DNA of 62,826 nucleotides from Nonomuraea jiangxiensis (GCF_900099965.1 NZ_FNDJ01000045.1:1-62826), one strand, 5' to 3'. Shown: positions 1-9,003, counted from the stretch's first letter. Made by a program: numbers and translations. Notes: a model not told the origin generated them from the sequence alone.

Positions 1-697
1 CGGGCAGGTCGAACGGGATGCGCGCGGCCTCGCCGAACATGCAGATCACGTAGATCAGGAACGACGGCAGCAGCAGCACCACGAACCAGGTGTCCGCCTG
101 CGCCTTGACGATCTCCGAGGTGGACAGCGTCCCGGCGAAGATGAACACGGCCACGAACGACAGGCCCATCGCGATCTCGTACGAGACCACCTGCGCCGCC
201 GACCGCAGACCACCCAGCAGCGCGTACGGCGAACGCGACGACCACCCGGCCAGCACCACACCGTAGACCGACACCGCCCCCATGGCCAGCATGAACAGCA
301 CCGCCACCGGCAGGTCCACCAGCTGCAGCGGCGTCCGCACGCCGAACAGGTCGACCATCGGCGCGAACGGGATGATGGAGAAGGCCAGGAACGCCGGCAC
401 CACCATGATCACCGGCGCCAGGAAGTAGAGCACCCGGTCCACGCTACGGGGGAAGAGGTCCTCCTTCAGGCCCATCTTGATCGCGTCGGCCACCGACTGC
501 AGGATGCCGAACCTGCCGGCCCGGTTGGGACCGTAGCGGTGCTGCATCCGCGAGATCAGCTTCCGCTCGAACCAGACCCCGAAGACGACGCCCAGCCCCA
601 GGAAGAGGAACAGCAGCACGGCCTTGACGATGGTGATCCACAGCGGGTCCCTGCCGAAGTCGGCAAGGGTGGGATCGGCCGCGAGAACGCCCGCCAT
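1..697 (-). CDS. nuoH: NADH-quinone oxidoreductase subunit H, N-terminal part
   Basis: Membrane-arm subunit of respiratory complex I (NDH-1), at the junction to the quinone site. The 232 visible residues begin MAGVLAADPT and include a first membrane helix, the conserved loop KLISRMQHRYGPNRAG, then KMGLKEDLFP and GWSSRSPYALLGGLRSAAQ, all hallmarks of NuoH/ND1. The ATG at 695-697 is preceded by AGGAAGGGG about 9 nt upstream, which fixes the start. The gene runs off the left edge, so the C-terminal third and the genes that usually follow (nuoI onwards) lie outside. A position at the left end of a nuo operon is inferred from family context. This is the only clear core-metabolism gene in the window. 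Confidence 0.95.
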   Translation of the reverse strand, partial: MAGVLAADPTLADFGRDPLWITIVKAVLLFLFLGLGVVFGVWFERKLISRMQHRYGPNRAGRFGILQSVADAIKMGLKEDLFPRSVDRVLYFLAPVIMVVPAFLAFSIIPFAPMVDLFGVRTPLQLVDLPVAVLFMLAMGAVSVYGVVLAGWSSRSPYALLGGLRSAAQVVSYEIAMGLSFVAVFIFAGTLSTSEIVKAQADTWFVVLLLPSFLIYVICMFGEAARIPFDLP

Positions 698-754
698 GAC
701 GTGTTGCCCCTTCCTCTCCCCCGGCCCCCGTTCGGTCCGGAGCGGAAGGTCACG

Positions 755-1555
755 CTAGCCCGTGAGCCGGTCGGTGTCTTGAACGAATGCGAACAGCTCC
801 TTCGGGGTCATCCGCGTCATCGCCCGGATCTCGCGAGTGAGGTGCGGCTGGTCGGCGTAACCGCAGGCGACGGCCTCGGTCAGCATGGCCGAGGGCCGTC
901 TCCACAGGTCCACGGTCCGCTGGAACCGGGCGATGCGGGCGACCGTCTTGGGCGACAGGCCCACGACGCGGCGGAATCCGAGCTCGACGTAACGACGGCT
1001 GACGCCCAGCTCGCCGGCGAGCGAGGCGATGGTGGGCGGGCCGGCCGGCTCCTGCAGCCGCCACCAGGCGCGCATGATCAGGCCGTCCGGGCCGGCGTCG
1101 GGGCGCAGCCACGCCGTCAGCCGCCCTTCCAGCAGGCGGAAGCGGTCCGCCCAGCCCGCCGGCGCGATCAACCGGTCGGCCAGCTCGGCGGCACGGCTGC
1201 CGAGGAGGTCTTCCAGGTGCGCGGTCGTGCCGGCCACCTCGCGTATGGGCGCCCCGGTCAGCGCCGACATCCCGGCGGGGGTGAGCCCGACCGCCACCCC
1301 GTGACGCCACGGCGTGTGGGCCGAGAACGTCACGGTGGCGCGGGGGCCGGTGACGATCGGGCCCAGGCCGGTGAAGTCGATGATCAGGGTGGCCGCGTTG
1401 AGCGGCAGCATCCGGCTGGGCCGCGCGTGCTCCCCCGCCGGGGTGCGGAAGCCGGCCCACCCCAGCACGTACGGGCGCAGGTGCGGCGGCGACAGACGGG
1501 TGATCATCTCGTACGGCTCCGCCGGTGGCTGCGTGGGCAGCGAGTGGATCGCCAT
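755..1555 (-). CDS. AraC-family transcriptional regulator
   Basis: Cytoplasmic DNA-binding regulator of about 266 residues. The N-terminal half (about 1-150) resembles the sensor-like domain found in many actinobacterial AraC proteins (SPPHLRPYVLGWAGFRTP, then FSAHTPWRHGVAVGLTPAG). The C-terminal ~90 residues form the double helix-turn-helix: TIASLAGELGVSRRYVELGF and then AVACGYADQPHLTREIRAMT. Ligand and targets cannot be read from the sequence. An ATG at 1555 is directly preceded by an in-frame GTG (1558); neither has a strong Shine-Dalgarno, so the start may differ by one codon. It lies tail-to-head with nuoH (57-nt gap), most likely as a separate unit, and is divergent from the GH127 gene. 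Confidence 0.88.
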   Translation of the reverse strand: MAIHSLPTQPPAEPYEMITRLSPPHLRPYVLGWAGFRTPAGEHARPSRMLPLNAATLIIDFTGLGPIVTGPRATVTFSAHTPWRHGVAVGLTPAGMSALTGAPIREVAGTTAHLEDLLGSRAAELADRLIAPAGWADRFRLLEGRLTAWLRPDAGPDGLIMRAWWRLQEPAGPPTIASLAGELGVSRRYVELGFRRVVGLSPKTVARIARFQRTVDLWRRPSAMLTEAVACGYADQPHLTREIRAMTRMTPKELFAFVQDTDRLTG

Positions 1556-1720
1556 CACACCGGCAAGCTTGCCCCAATCTCAACCGGCCCGTCTCGGCCG
1601 CCGGGGCGGCGACGGCGCGAGCGGCGGATACCCGGCGCGGAGGCCGCTCATGGACTCTTGACGGGCCAGGGAAAGCCGTCGACACTCCCCGAATGTGGGG
1701 TTGGAGAGGCGCTCGGCCGA

Positions 1721-1738
1721 AATGTTAGCGCTACCATT
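1721..1738. promoter_or_regulatory. LacI-type operator upstream of GH127 gene
   Basis: AATGTTAGCGCTACCATT is an 18-bp palindrome centred on AGCGCT with a single mismatched pair (1725/1734). Palindromes with a central CG step and this GTTAGCGCTAAC-like core are typical of LacI-family repressors of carbohydrate genes in actinomycetes. It lies 52 nt before the GH127 start, so repression relieved by a sugar is inferred. No LacI-family gene is present in the window. Confidence 0.7.
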
Positions 1739-1789
1739 CAGCACCACATGCCCTCCCATCGGATCCCGAGCGACGAAGAGGACAGTGCG

Positions 1790-3961
1790 ATGACTGCAAT
1801 GGTGCCCAGGCGCGACGCGCTTCGACTGGCGGCGTTAACGGCCGTCACCCCACCCGCGCTCGCGCTGGCGACGCCCGCCGGCACAGCCCAGGCCGCGGCC
1901 GACACGGCGGCCCCGCTCCGGAACGACCTTCCGGTGCCCGGCAGCTGGATCGTCAAGCCCTTCGCCAACGACCAGGTCACTCTGAGCACGAGCCTGTTCA
2001 CCGCCAACCGGGACCGGATCCTGAACTTCCTGCGCGCCTACCCGGCCGACCGCATGCTGGCCAACTTCCGGGCCAACGCCGGGCTGGACACGCTGGGCGC
2101 CCAACCGCCCGGTGGCTGGGACGACGCGACCGGCAACCTGCGCGGCCACTACAGCGGGCACTTCCTCAGCGCCCTCGCCCTGGCGTACGCGGGCTCCGGC
2201 GACGCGTTCTACAAGGACAAGGTCGACTACATGGTCACCGCGCTGGGCCAGTGCCAGGCCGCGCTGGCCGCCAGGGTGGGGCGACCCGGCGGGCCGAGCC
2301 ATCCCGGCTTCCTGGCCGCCTACCCCGAGACGCAGTTCATCCTGCTGGAGCAGTACACGACCTATCCCACCATCTGGGCGCCCTACTACACCTGCCACAT
2401 GATCATGAGAGGGCTGCTCGACGCCTACCAGCACGCCGGCAACCAGCAGGCGCTCGACATCGTGCTGAAGATGGGCGACTGGGTGCACAGCAGGCTCGGC
2501 CACCTGCCCCGGGCCCAGCTCGACCGCATGTGGGGCATCTACATCGCCGGCGAGTACAACGGCATGAACGCGGTGATGGCCGACCTCCACGCCCTCACCG
2601 GCAAACCGGAATACCTCACGACGGCCAAGTGCTTCGACAACACCACCCTGCTCGCGGCCACGGTCCGCAACGAGGACACGCTGAACCGCAAGCACGCCAA
2701 CCAGCACATCCCCCAGTTCATCGGCTACCTGTCCATCTACGAGCGCAACCAGGAACGCCACTACTACAACGCCGCCGTGAACTTCTGGGACATGGTGGTG
2801 CCGTACCGGATCTTCACCGACGGCGGGCTGGCCGGCCCGACCGACAACGGTGAGCTGTTCGGCGCGCGTGGCGTCATCGTCGGCACCCTGGGCACCAACA
2901 ACGCCGAGACCTGCTGCAACTACAACATGCTCAAGCTGAGCCGGGCCCTGTTCTTCCACACCGCGAACCCGAAGTACATGCAGTACTACGAGCGGGCCCT
3001 CTACGGCCAGATCCTCGCCTCCCGGCGGAACACCGACAGCACCACGAACCCGCTGCTGACCTACTTCATCCCGATGCGGCCGGGCGCGGCGCGGAGCTAC
3101 GGCAACCTCGGCACCTGCTGTGGCGGCACCGGCCTGGAGAGCCACACCAAGTTCCAGGACTCGATCTACTTCCGGTCGGTGGACGACTCGACGCTCTACG
3201 TGAACCTCTACCTGGCCTCGGAGCTCAACTGGGCGGAGAAGGGCTTCGTGATCAAGCAGTCCACGAACTACCCGGCCGACCCGGCGGGGGTGACGACCCT
3301 GACGGTGACGGGCAACGGGCGGCTGGTGGTGAAGCTGCGGGTGCCGTACTGGGTGGAGAAGGGCTTCACGGTCCTGGTCAACGGGGCCGCCCAGCAGCTC
3401 GACGCCAGGCCCGGCGAGTACGTCACGCTCGACCGGCAGTGGCGCAGCGGCGACACGATCAGGATCACGATGCCGTTCTCCCTGCGCGTCGAGAAGGCGC
3501 TGGACGCGCCGACGACCCAGAGCATCGCCTACGGGCCGGTGCCGATGGTCGTCAAGAGCAACGAGACCACCTTCCGGCAGTTCTCCTTCTACCGGGACTT
3601 CACCCTGTCCGGGGACCTCGCCCGCGCCGTCACGTCCACCGGGCCCATGAGCTTCACGGCGAACGGCCTGCCGCTGGTCCCCCTCCACATCAACAACACC
3701 GACCGCTACCACGCCTACTTCCGGCGGGTCGAGCCGACCATCGTCTTCGGCCGGATCGACTCCGGCGTGCCCAACCGCGCGCGGCCGGACGCGGTGACGT
3801 TCCTCGACGCGGTCTGGAGGAACGCGCCCTTCGCGAGCCAGGCCCAGTTCGTCTCCACCGTGACCCGCATCGCGGACGAGTGGATCGCGGCCGGGCTGAT
3901 GACCACCGCCCAGAAGAACACGGTGGTCTCCACGGCCACCCAGGCCAGGCTCCCCAGCTGA
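1790..3961 (+). CDS. Secreted glycoside hydrolase, GH127 / DUF1680 type (beta-L-arabinofuranosidase-like)
   Basis: Predicted 723-residue exported glycosidase. A twin-arginine signal starts the protein (PRRDALRLAALTAV followed by an Ala-rich stretch to about residue 37), so export is probably folded, by Tat. The body is the alpha/alpha barrel family once called DUF1680. The two cysteine motifs of GH127 are present: ETCCN with E373 and C375, and GTCCGG with C443 and C444. In the family these four residues hold zinc, and the first Cys of the CC pair is the nucleophile; E355 may be the acid/base. Beta-L-arabinofuranosidase is the archetype, but related families act on other sugars. The start is chosen from the Tat motif and GAAGAGG upstream; the open frame extends further without support. 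It stands alone behind a LacI-type operator and ends in a shared terminator. Confidence 0.9.
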   Translation: MTAMVPRRDALRLAALTAVTPPALALATPAGTAQAAADTAAPLRNDLPVPGSWIVKPFANDQVTLSTSLFTANRDRILNFLRAYPADRMLANFRANAGLDTLGAQPPGGWDDATGNLRGHYSGHFLSALALAYAGSGDAFYKDKVDYMVTALGQCQAALAARVGRPGGPSHPGFLAAYPETQFILLEQYTTYPTIWAPYYTCHMIMRGLLDAYQHAGNQQALDIVLKMGDWVHSRLGHLPRAQLDRMWGIYIAGEYNGMNAVMADLHALTGKPEYLTTAKCFDNTTLLAATVRNEDTLNRKHANQHIPQFIGYLSIYERNQERHYYNAAVNFWDMVVPYRIFTDGGLAGPTDNGELFGARGVIVGTLGTNNAETCCNYNMLKLSRALFFHTANPKYMQYYERALYGQILASRRNTDSTTNPLLTYFIPMRPGAARSYGNLGTCCGGTGLESHTKFQDSIYFRSVDDSTLYVNLYLASELNWAEKGFVIKQSTNYPADPAGVTTLTVTGNGRLVVKLRVPYWVEKGFTVLVNGAAQQLDARPGEYVTLDRQWRSGDTIRITMPFSLRVEKALDAPTTQSIAYGPVPMVVKSNETTFRQFSFYRDFTLSGDLARAVTSTGPMSFTANGLPLVPLHINNTDRYHAYFRRVEPTIVFGRIDSGVPNRARPDAVTFLDAVWRNAPFASQAQFVSTVTRIADEWIAAGLMTTAQKNTVVSTATQARLPS

Positions 3962-3976
3962 GTCACGCGCGGCCCT

Positions 3977-4006
3977 CGGTCCCTGTCCCTTTCCGGACGG
4001 GGACCG
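3977..4006. terminator. Bidirectional hairpin terminator between convergent genes
   Basis: CGGTCCCTGTCC and GGACGGGGACCG form a 12-bp stem with one G-T pair around a CTTTCC loop. It lies between the convergent ends of the GH127 gene and the small secreted protein gene and could serve both. Confidence 0.75.
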
Positions 4007-4032
4007 GGGGGCCCACCTGGGAAACCTCGCGA

Positions 4033-4395
4033 CTAGCTGACGAACAGGTAGACGGGGACGGAGTTCCCCGGGCCGTTGAAGTCGAAGGTCTTGCGGTCAT
4101 TCGTCGGGCACGCCCTGGCACTCCACTGGGTGCCGTTGGAGTATTCCGCCTTGACCTGCGCGCACTTCCCGTCGGCCTTGGTGTCCTTCACCCAGCCCGA
4201 GACCCGGATGTTGCCGCCCGAGCACGAGTGAGACCAGCTCGCCTGCCCGCCGCTGACCTTGACGTCGTTCACGACCTGACCGCAGGACCCCATGGTCTGA
4301 ATGGGGTCGCCGAACGCGGCACTCGCGGGCGCGGCCCCCGCCAGCACGAGAGCTCCCGCCGCCAGGGCACCCGCGATCGCCAGACGCTTGTTCAT
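4033..4395 (-). CDS. Small secreted protein, function unknown
   Basis: A 120-residue predicted export protein. MNKRLAIAGALAAGALVLAG is followed by APASA, a standard Sec signal peptide with cleavage after ASA. The mature part (~92 residues) has four cysteines (GSCGQ, HSCSGG, GKCAQV, RACPT) and ends PVYLFVS; two disulfides are likely. No family is recognised. The open frame reaches 4566, but the signal peptide places the start at 4395. AGGAAGG lies 15 nt upstream of this ATG, rather far, so a GTG at 4407 four codons earlier is possible. It is monocistronic and convergent with the GH127 gene. Confidence 0.78.
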   Translation of the reverse strand: MNKRLAIAGALAAGALVLAGAAPASAAFGDPIQTMGSCGQVVNDVKVSGGQASWSHSCSGGNIRVSGWVKDTKADGKCAQVKAEYSNGTQWSARACPTNDRKTFDFNGPGNSVPVYLFVS

Positions 4396-4615
4396 GATGG
4401 ATGGCACCAGCCTTCCTGTGGTTGTCTTCCCTTTCGGGTGGTCGGCGTCGCCGTTGCTCGGATGGCCGTCACGCCCCCGGCAACTGCGAGCATGCTCATC
4501 CTCGGCGACCGCCGATTCGCGGGTAAACGTGTTTCGGCCGCACCCGAAAAACCACCGCAGGGCCATGGAAGCCCGCCCGGCGACCGTAAGGGGGCCGCCT
4601 CCCCGGGCCTCCGGG

Positions 4616-5308
4616 TCAGCGCATCCACCACGCCGTGAGCAGGGCCATCAGGACGAACGGCACCGGAATGAGGAACGCCGCGCCCACCACCGTCCACATC
4701 GGCGGCAGGACGAACACGCCCACGGCACACGCCGCCCCGAGGAGCATCAGGGCGGCGCCCGCCGGACGCTGTGAGCGCCGCCAGGCGAGCGAGAAGCGGC
4801 CGGCCGGCCCGCCGCCGGAGCCGTCCGGGACGATGCCGGGCAGCGCGGCGCCGACGACGACGAGCATGCCGCCCAGCGCGACCCCGATGGCCCGCTCCAG
4901 CGGGAAGGCGTGTCCGGCGGTCCTGGCCAGCAGGCCCGCCTGGAGCACGACGAGCAGCAGCGGGAGGATGACGAACACGACGTTCATCGCCCTCCTCCGC
5001 ACCCTCCGGGGGGCGACGAACCAGCCGGGGAGGCGTCCCCGCAGGCGATCCTCGACCATCACCGCGACCGCCACGAGGACCCCGACGGCGACCAGGACCG
5101 CGGGCAGGGCTCCGGCGAAGACGAGGCGTGACACCTCGACGCCGGGACGGCCTTCGGCGGCCACGCGGGTGGTCACGGTCTCGGGCAGGGCGTCCCACAG
5201 TCCCCGCGCGATCGCGATCATGGCGGTGAGGCCGAGGAAGCCGACGACGACACCCGCCCACGGCGGGCGCACCGCCCTTTCGTCCCGGTCGACACGCACC
5301 TGCTGCAT
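4616..5308 (-). CDS. DUF1648-type integral membrane protein (SdpI-like)
   Basis: A 230-residue polytopic membrane protein with about six hydrophobic helices. The segment LPETVTTRVAAEGRPGVEVS after the first helix matches the DUF1648 signature (LP..i..H....G.p....s) shared with the Bacillus immunity/signal protein SdpI and related putative transporters. Whether this copy gives immunity or has another membrane role is unknown. The ATG at 5306-5308 has AAGGAGG about 5 nt upstream. It is divergent from the serine hydrolase at 5630; a GTTGAC/GTCAAC inverted repeat lies just upstream. Confidence 0.78.
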   Translation of the reverse strand: MQQVRVDRDERAVRPPWAGVVVGFLGLTAMIAIARGLWDALPETVTTRVAAEGRPGVEVSRLVFAGALPAVLVAVGVLVAVAVMVEDRLRGRLPGWFVAPRRVRRRAMNVVFVILPLLLVVLQAGLLARTAGHAFPLERAIGVALGGMLVVVGAALPGIVPDGSGGGPAGRFSLAWRRSQRPAGAALMLLGAACAVGVFVLPPMWTVVGAAFLIPVPFVLMALLTAWWMR

Positions 5309-5328
5309 GAGGCCTCCTTCGCATCCCG

Positions 5329-5352
5329 GTTGACGAGTTCGCGCAGGTCAAC
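5329..5352. promoter_or_regulatory. Inverted repeat in divergent intergenic region
   Basis: GTTGAC (5329-5334) and GTCAAC (5347-5352) form a 6-bp inverted repeat with a 12-nt spacer, starting 21 nt upstream of the DUF1648 gene. It may be an operator. The rest of 5353-5629 shows no gene or clear promoter. Confidence 0.35.
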
Positions 5353-5629
5353 GGTAGGCGGGGAAGCGTCAGGCCGGATATCCGTCATGCGGCACGCTTC
5401 GGGTCATGCTCGTCACGGACGCCCTATGACCAACGTCATGCATGCCGCCACCGGCACGACAACCCGCTCGCGGTCGCCGGAACGACCCGGTACGATCAAT
5501 TCGGCGGTTTCCCGGCCGCCTCTGGGTCCGCGGGCAGAGCTGCAAGCTCACCGGTTCACCAAGGCACATCGACGGCAGGTCTTCTCCGCCCGATGTCGCG
5601 GACCCACGGGCAGCGAGGGAAGGACTGCC

Positions 5630-7141
5630 TTGTCCGATCAGTTGCGTGAGCTTCCCGACCAGCCGAGTCTCCGCTACCTGAAGCTGGAGGCGAAACGCCG
5701 CCTCTCCGCCGGGGAGTTCGCAACGCTTCACCAGGCCCAGCTGGCCATCGCCCGCGAGCACGGGCTGTCGAGCTGGACCGCGCTCAAAGCGCGCATCGAG
5801 GCCGTGGCTCCGACGAGTCACGCCCTCACGCAGGTGCGGTGGGTCACCTCCCGCTTCGGGACGGCAGACACCCCGGAATGGACGCCTCCCGACGAGGACG
5901 AACTGCGCCGCCACTTCGATGACCACTACCTGGGCCTCCTGCCGCCGGACTGGCTGTCCGCCCTGCTCGGCACGGTGGCCCGGCAGCTGCGCGAGGACCT
6001 CGCCGACGTACGGGCCGAGCCGCTGCGGCTGCGCGCGCGGATCGCCGATCTGAGGGTCGAGGCGGCGACCGAGCCCGGCCCGCCGTACCGGCTGCGCACC
6101 CTGCGGCTGTATTCGCTGGAGACGAAGGTCGACGACCCGCGCGTGGCGGCACCGGCGGCGCGTGCCTCCGGCGCGGTGCCCGGGGAGGTGAGCGCGGTGG
6201 CCGCGGACGCGTTCGGCGAACTGGGGCTGGCCGGCCTCATCGTGGCCGGTGACTCCGGTGGCGGCTCGGTGTGGGTGACCGCACGGGGCTGGGCGGACCT
6301 CGGCCAGGGTGAGGTGCTGCTGCCCGAGCACCGGTTCCCCGTCTACTCGATCACCAAGCTCGTCACCGCGGTCGTCGTCCTGCGGCTGGTCGCGGACGGG
6401 CGGGTACGGCTCGACGACCCCGCGAACGCGCACCTGCGCACCGTCCGGCTCGCCGACGACGCCGTCACCGTACGGGAGCTCCTGACCCATAGCGGCGGCG
6501 TCGACAATCCCGGGGAGTTGTTCGCCGACCGCGTGCCCGAGCTGGTGTCGGTCACGGGGCCGGTCGCGGCGTGCGGCGGGTCGCGCGGCACGTTCGCCTA
6601 CGGCCACGGCGAGTACGCGCTGCTCGGGCAGCTGATCGCCGACGTCACCGGGACGGGTTACGTGGAGGCGGCCACCCGCATGGTGCTCGAACCCCTCGGG
6701 ATGAGCGATTCGTGGTTCCCGCGCACCTGGCCGGCCACCGCGGCGGTCATCGGCCATCGCCTCACCGACGAGGGCCTGTTCGAGGGCGTACCGGCACAGG
6801 TGTCCGCCGTGCCGGCCGTGGGCGGCCTGTGGACCACGGCGGCCGATCTCGTCCGCTTCGGCCTCGCCTGGTCCTCGCTGCTGCCCGGCCCGCTCGCCCG
6901 CGAGGCGCTCCGGCCGCAGGCCGACCGGGACGGCCTCGGCGGCCAGGTGGGCCTCGGCTGGATGCTCATGCCGCCCAAGGACGTCGCCGGGCACCCCGGC
7001 GCCGGCTCCGGCTTCTCCGCGTCACTGATCATCCGGCCGGGGCGCGTCGGTACGGGCGGCGGCAGGACCTGGGTCGTCCTCACCAACCGGCAGGTCGCGG
7101 TCGAACCCCTCAACGAGCGCCTGGTGCTCCCCCTCACCTGA
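5630..7141 (+). CDS. Serine hydrolase, beta-lactamase class C / PBP4* type, with N-terminal helical domain
   Basis: About 503 residues, cytoplasmic (no signal peptide). Residues ~1-55 (LPDQPSLRYLKLEAKRRL and LAIAREHGLSSWTALKARIE) match the short helical module that often precedes ankyrin repeats or hydrolase domains in actinobacteria. After a linker of ~170 residues, the penicillin-binding fold follows: nucleophile motif SITK (S240, K243), then YGHGEYALLGQ in place of the usual YxN, then HPGAG for the third motif. Substrate is unknown; a beta-lactamase, esterase or D-peptidase is possible. The TTG at 5630 is chosen because GGGAAGGA lies 6-7 nt upstream and the N-terminal domain starts there; the open frame extends 300 nt further without homology. 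Confidence 0.8.
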   Translation: MSDQLRELPDQPSLRYLKLEAKRRLSAGEFATLHQAQLAIAREHGLSSWTALKARIEAVAPTSHALTQVRWVTSRFGTADTPEWTPPDEDELRRHFDDHYLGLLPPDWLSALLGTVARQLREDLADVRAEPLRLRARIADLRVEAATEPGPPYRLRTLRLYSLETKVDDPRVAAPAARASGAVPGEVSAVAADAFGELGLAGLIVAGDSGGGSVWVTARGWADLGQGEVLLPEHRFPVYSITKLVTAVVVLRLVADGRVRLDDPANAHLRTVRLADDAVTVRELLTHSGGVDNPGELFADRVPELVSVTGPVAACGGSRGTFAYGHGEYALLGQLIADVTGTGYVEAATRMVLEPLGMSDSWFPRTWPATAAVIGHRLTDEGLFEGVPAQVSAVPAVGGLWTTAADLVRFGLAWSSLLPGPLAREALRPQADRDGLGGQVGLGWMLMPPKDVAGHPGAGSGFSASLIIRPGRVGTGGGRTWVVLTNRQVAVEPLNERLVLPLT

Positions 7142-7151
7142 GCGGCTCAGG

Positions 7152-7178
7152 CGGAGGGCGAGCACCGTTAGCCCTCCG
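7152..7178. terminator. Hairpin terminator between convergent genes
   Basis: CGGAGGGC and GCCCTCCG form an 8-bp perfect stem with an 11-nt loop, placed in the 40-nt gap between the convergent serine hydrolase and phytase genes, followed by TTGT on the plus strand. Confidence 0.7.
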
Positions 7179-7181
7179 TTG

Positions 7182-8501
7182 TCAGCCGCGCGGGTTTCCG
7201 CTGCGGGTGTCGACCGTCAGCCCGAGGGGTCCGGCGATGTGGTCCCACCGTACGAACTTGAAGTCGGTGTTCTCCCGCACTTCGCCGTCCTCGCCGGTCG
7301 CCTCGGGCGTGTTGGCGCCGTCGTGGGTGACGAACAGGCCCTGGGGATAGCGCCGGCCGAGGGGGACGTTGACCACCATCGCCCCGTCGCTGGCCTGCGT
7401 CCCGTCCAGCCCGTTCCCGGGCGTCACCCGGAAGCCGCCGAGGTAGGCGTTGCCGCCGTCGCGCTGGTAGACCGCGAAGGTGTCGTCGCCCTGGCTGGAC
7501 GCCAGGAGGTAACCCTTACCGTGGGCGCCGTGGTAGATCGTCAGGCCCTCGGCGTCGGCCGAGAGGTGCCGCCCGCCGAGGCCCTGGTCGGGGCCGAGCG
7601 CGCACTCCTCGGTCTCGGGGTCGTAGACACCCGGCCTGCCGTATTCGCGGACCTTGTCGACCAGGGCCGGACTGCCGGTGAGGTCGGCGCGCATCCGCCA
7701 GATCCCCACGTCCTCCTGCGCCGCGTACAGCACCCCGCGTTCGCCGTCCACGACCATGCCCTCGACCTGGGGCTGCTCGCCGGGCTCCAGGCAGGGGGTC
7801 CAGGTGGCGCCGCCGGGCAGCGTGAACGACTCGGGCAGGTCCAAGGTGCGGACCCGCTGGTAGGACACCTTGCCGGAGGGGGCGGCGACCATTTTGAGCA
7901 GGCCCAGGGAGGTGCTGTGCCGCCTGCTGACCAGGACCTGGTCGCGCCAGGTGGCCAGCCCGTACGCGGTCCGCGCCTCGTTGACCTCCTCCTGGCTGTC
8001 GTTGAACACGTGCGGCACGGCCGGGTCGGTCACGTCGGTCAGGGGCGCCCGCCCGGCGGCGGCTCTGGCCGGGTCGATCGCGTAGAAGCGGATGTGGTCG
8101 CGGCCGCGGTCGGACACCACCGCGAGGTCGACCTTCGCGCCCGTGGACAGCCGGAAGCCGTAGACCAGGTCGACGTTGTTGAACCGGCCCGGCTCGTCGT
8201 CCTCGCCCGGGGCGGCCGGCGCCGGGACGTGCTGCAGTTGGGCGCCGTCCAGCGAGTAGACGTAGAGTCCGTTGTCCTTGGCCGTGGCCACCACCACGCT
8301 GCCGCCGGGCTTGGCCGGATGCACCCAGATGGCCGGGTCGTCGCCGTTGGCGTTGCCGCCCGCCTCGTCGTCGAAGAGGGCGGGCGTCTCGACCTCGGGA
8401 GATATGCCGGGCAGGGTGTCCGACGCGGCCGCGGGCGCCGCGACCGTTCCGGCCAGGCAGAGTACGGCCGCGAGGGTGGCTGTGGTGACTGAGGGACGCA
8501 T
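7182..8501 (-). CDS. Secreted beta-propeller phytase (3-phytase type)
   Basis: A 439-residue exported enzyme that releases phosphate from phytate with calcium as cofactor, by family knowledge. A Sec signal peptide (MRPSVTTATLAAVLCLAGTV, ending near AASD) is followed by the propeller signatures DDPAIWVHP, NNVDLVYGF, VVSDRGRDHIRFYAID, QVEGMVVDGERGVLYAAQED, ADAEGLTIYHG, YLLASSQGDDTFAVYQR and YPQGLFVTHDG. The acidic residues in these blocks are the calcium and phosphate ligands of the family. The start at 8499-8501 has AGGAGG 4-5 nt upstream; the open frame continues upstream without homology. It is a single gene convergent with the serine hydrolase. No PhoP box was identified. Confidence 0.93.
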   Translation of the reverse strand: MRPSVTTATLAAVLCLAGTVAAPAAASDTLPGISPEVETPALFDDEAGGNANGDDPAIWVHPAKPGGSVVVATAKDNGLYVYSLDGAQLQHVPAPAAPGEDDEPGRFNNVDLVYGFRLSTGAKVDLAVVSDRGRDHIRFYAIDPARAAAGRAPLTDVTDPAVPHVFNDSQEEVNEARTAYGLATWRDQVLVSRRHSTSLGLLKMVAAPSGKVSYQRVRTLDLPESFTLPGGATWTPCLEPGEQPQVEGMVVDGERGVLYAAQEDVGIWRMRADLTGSPALVDKVREYGRPGVYDPETEECALGPDQGLGGRHLSADAEGLTIYHGAHGKGYLLASSQGDDTFAVYQRDGGNAYLGGFRVTPGNGLDGTQASDGAMVVNVPLGRRYPQGLFVTHDGANTPEATGEDGEVRENTDFKFVRWDHIAGPLGLTVDTRSGNPRG

Positions 8502-8589
8502 CGCGCCTCCTGAGAGGATGGGCTGGGGTCCCCCGCATGGTGGCCCAGCGAGCGGAACACAGGCGAAAGCCCGCGCCAACGCGATCCGA

Positions 8590-9003
8590 TCATGCTCTGA
8601 ACCGCACGACAACGGTCGGTCCGCAGCGAAGGCGGCTCACCCCTGCGACGCCCTCAGCCGTCGTGGCGACGAGCAGCGTTGCCGGGACCAGCACCCCATG
8701 GACCGCGGCGAGCGTATGGGAGACGTACGCGACGCCTCCCAGCGTGATGGGGACGTAGAACAGGAACGAGCTGACTCGATGGCGCCAAGGGAGTCCGGTC
8801 CACACCTCGCGACGGAGTCTCCGGCCCGTGCTGAAGCCGATGACGGCCGGCCCCGCCCACGCGAGGGCGCATTTGAGGGGAAGCGCCCACCATGCCGACT
8901 CTGCCAGGAACTCGCCGTAAAGTCCCTGAGCCCTCTGCAACGCTAAGGAGGCCCAGGGAAAAACGTGCTCACGCACCCAGGGGGCGCTCGTCGGGTCGGA
9001 CAT
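8590..9003 (-). CDS. Putative small membrane protein, start uncertain
   Basis: At least 137 residues with hydrophobic segments (KCALAWAGPAVIGF, SSFLFYVPITLGGVAYV, VLVPATLLVATTA), so probably an inner-membrane protein. No family is recognised. The ATG at 9003 has no ribosome-binding site. The same frame continues upstream to the stop of the response regulator gene at 9090 and encodes another helix-like stretch (GLRDLVAFLGPAIGLFQLAM), with only CTG as a possible start. Third-position GC is visibly lower than in neighbouring genes (codons such as TTT, TTA, AGA, CTT). It could be a young, acquired or decaying gene. Confidence 0.45.
   Translation of the reverse strand: MSDPTSAPWVREHVFPWASLALQRAQGLYGEFLAESAWWALPLKCALAWAGPAVIGFSTGRRLRREVWTGLPWRHRVSSFLFYVPITLGGVAYVSHTLAAVHGVLVPATLLVATTAEGVAGVSRLRCGPTVVVRFRA

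Noticed and set aside
539..1789. Long plus-strand open frame running into the GH127 gene
   Set aside because: It is antisense to the AraC gene, Arg/Gly/Pro-rich, and the GH127 Tat signal with its ribosome-binding site fixes the true start at 1790.
1835..3712. 625-residue minus-strand open frame inside the GH127 gene
   Set aside because: Shadow frame of a GC-rich gene; composition is Val/Gly/Arg/His-rich with no domain, while the plus strand has catalytic motifs.
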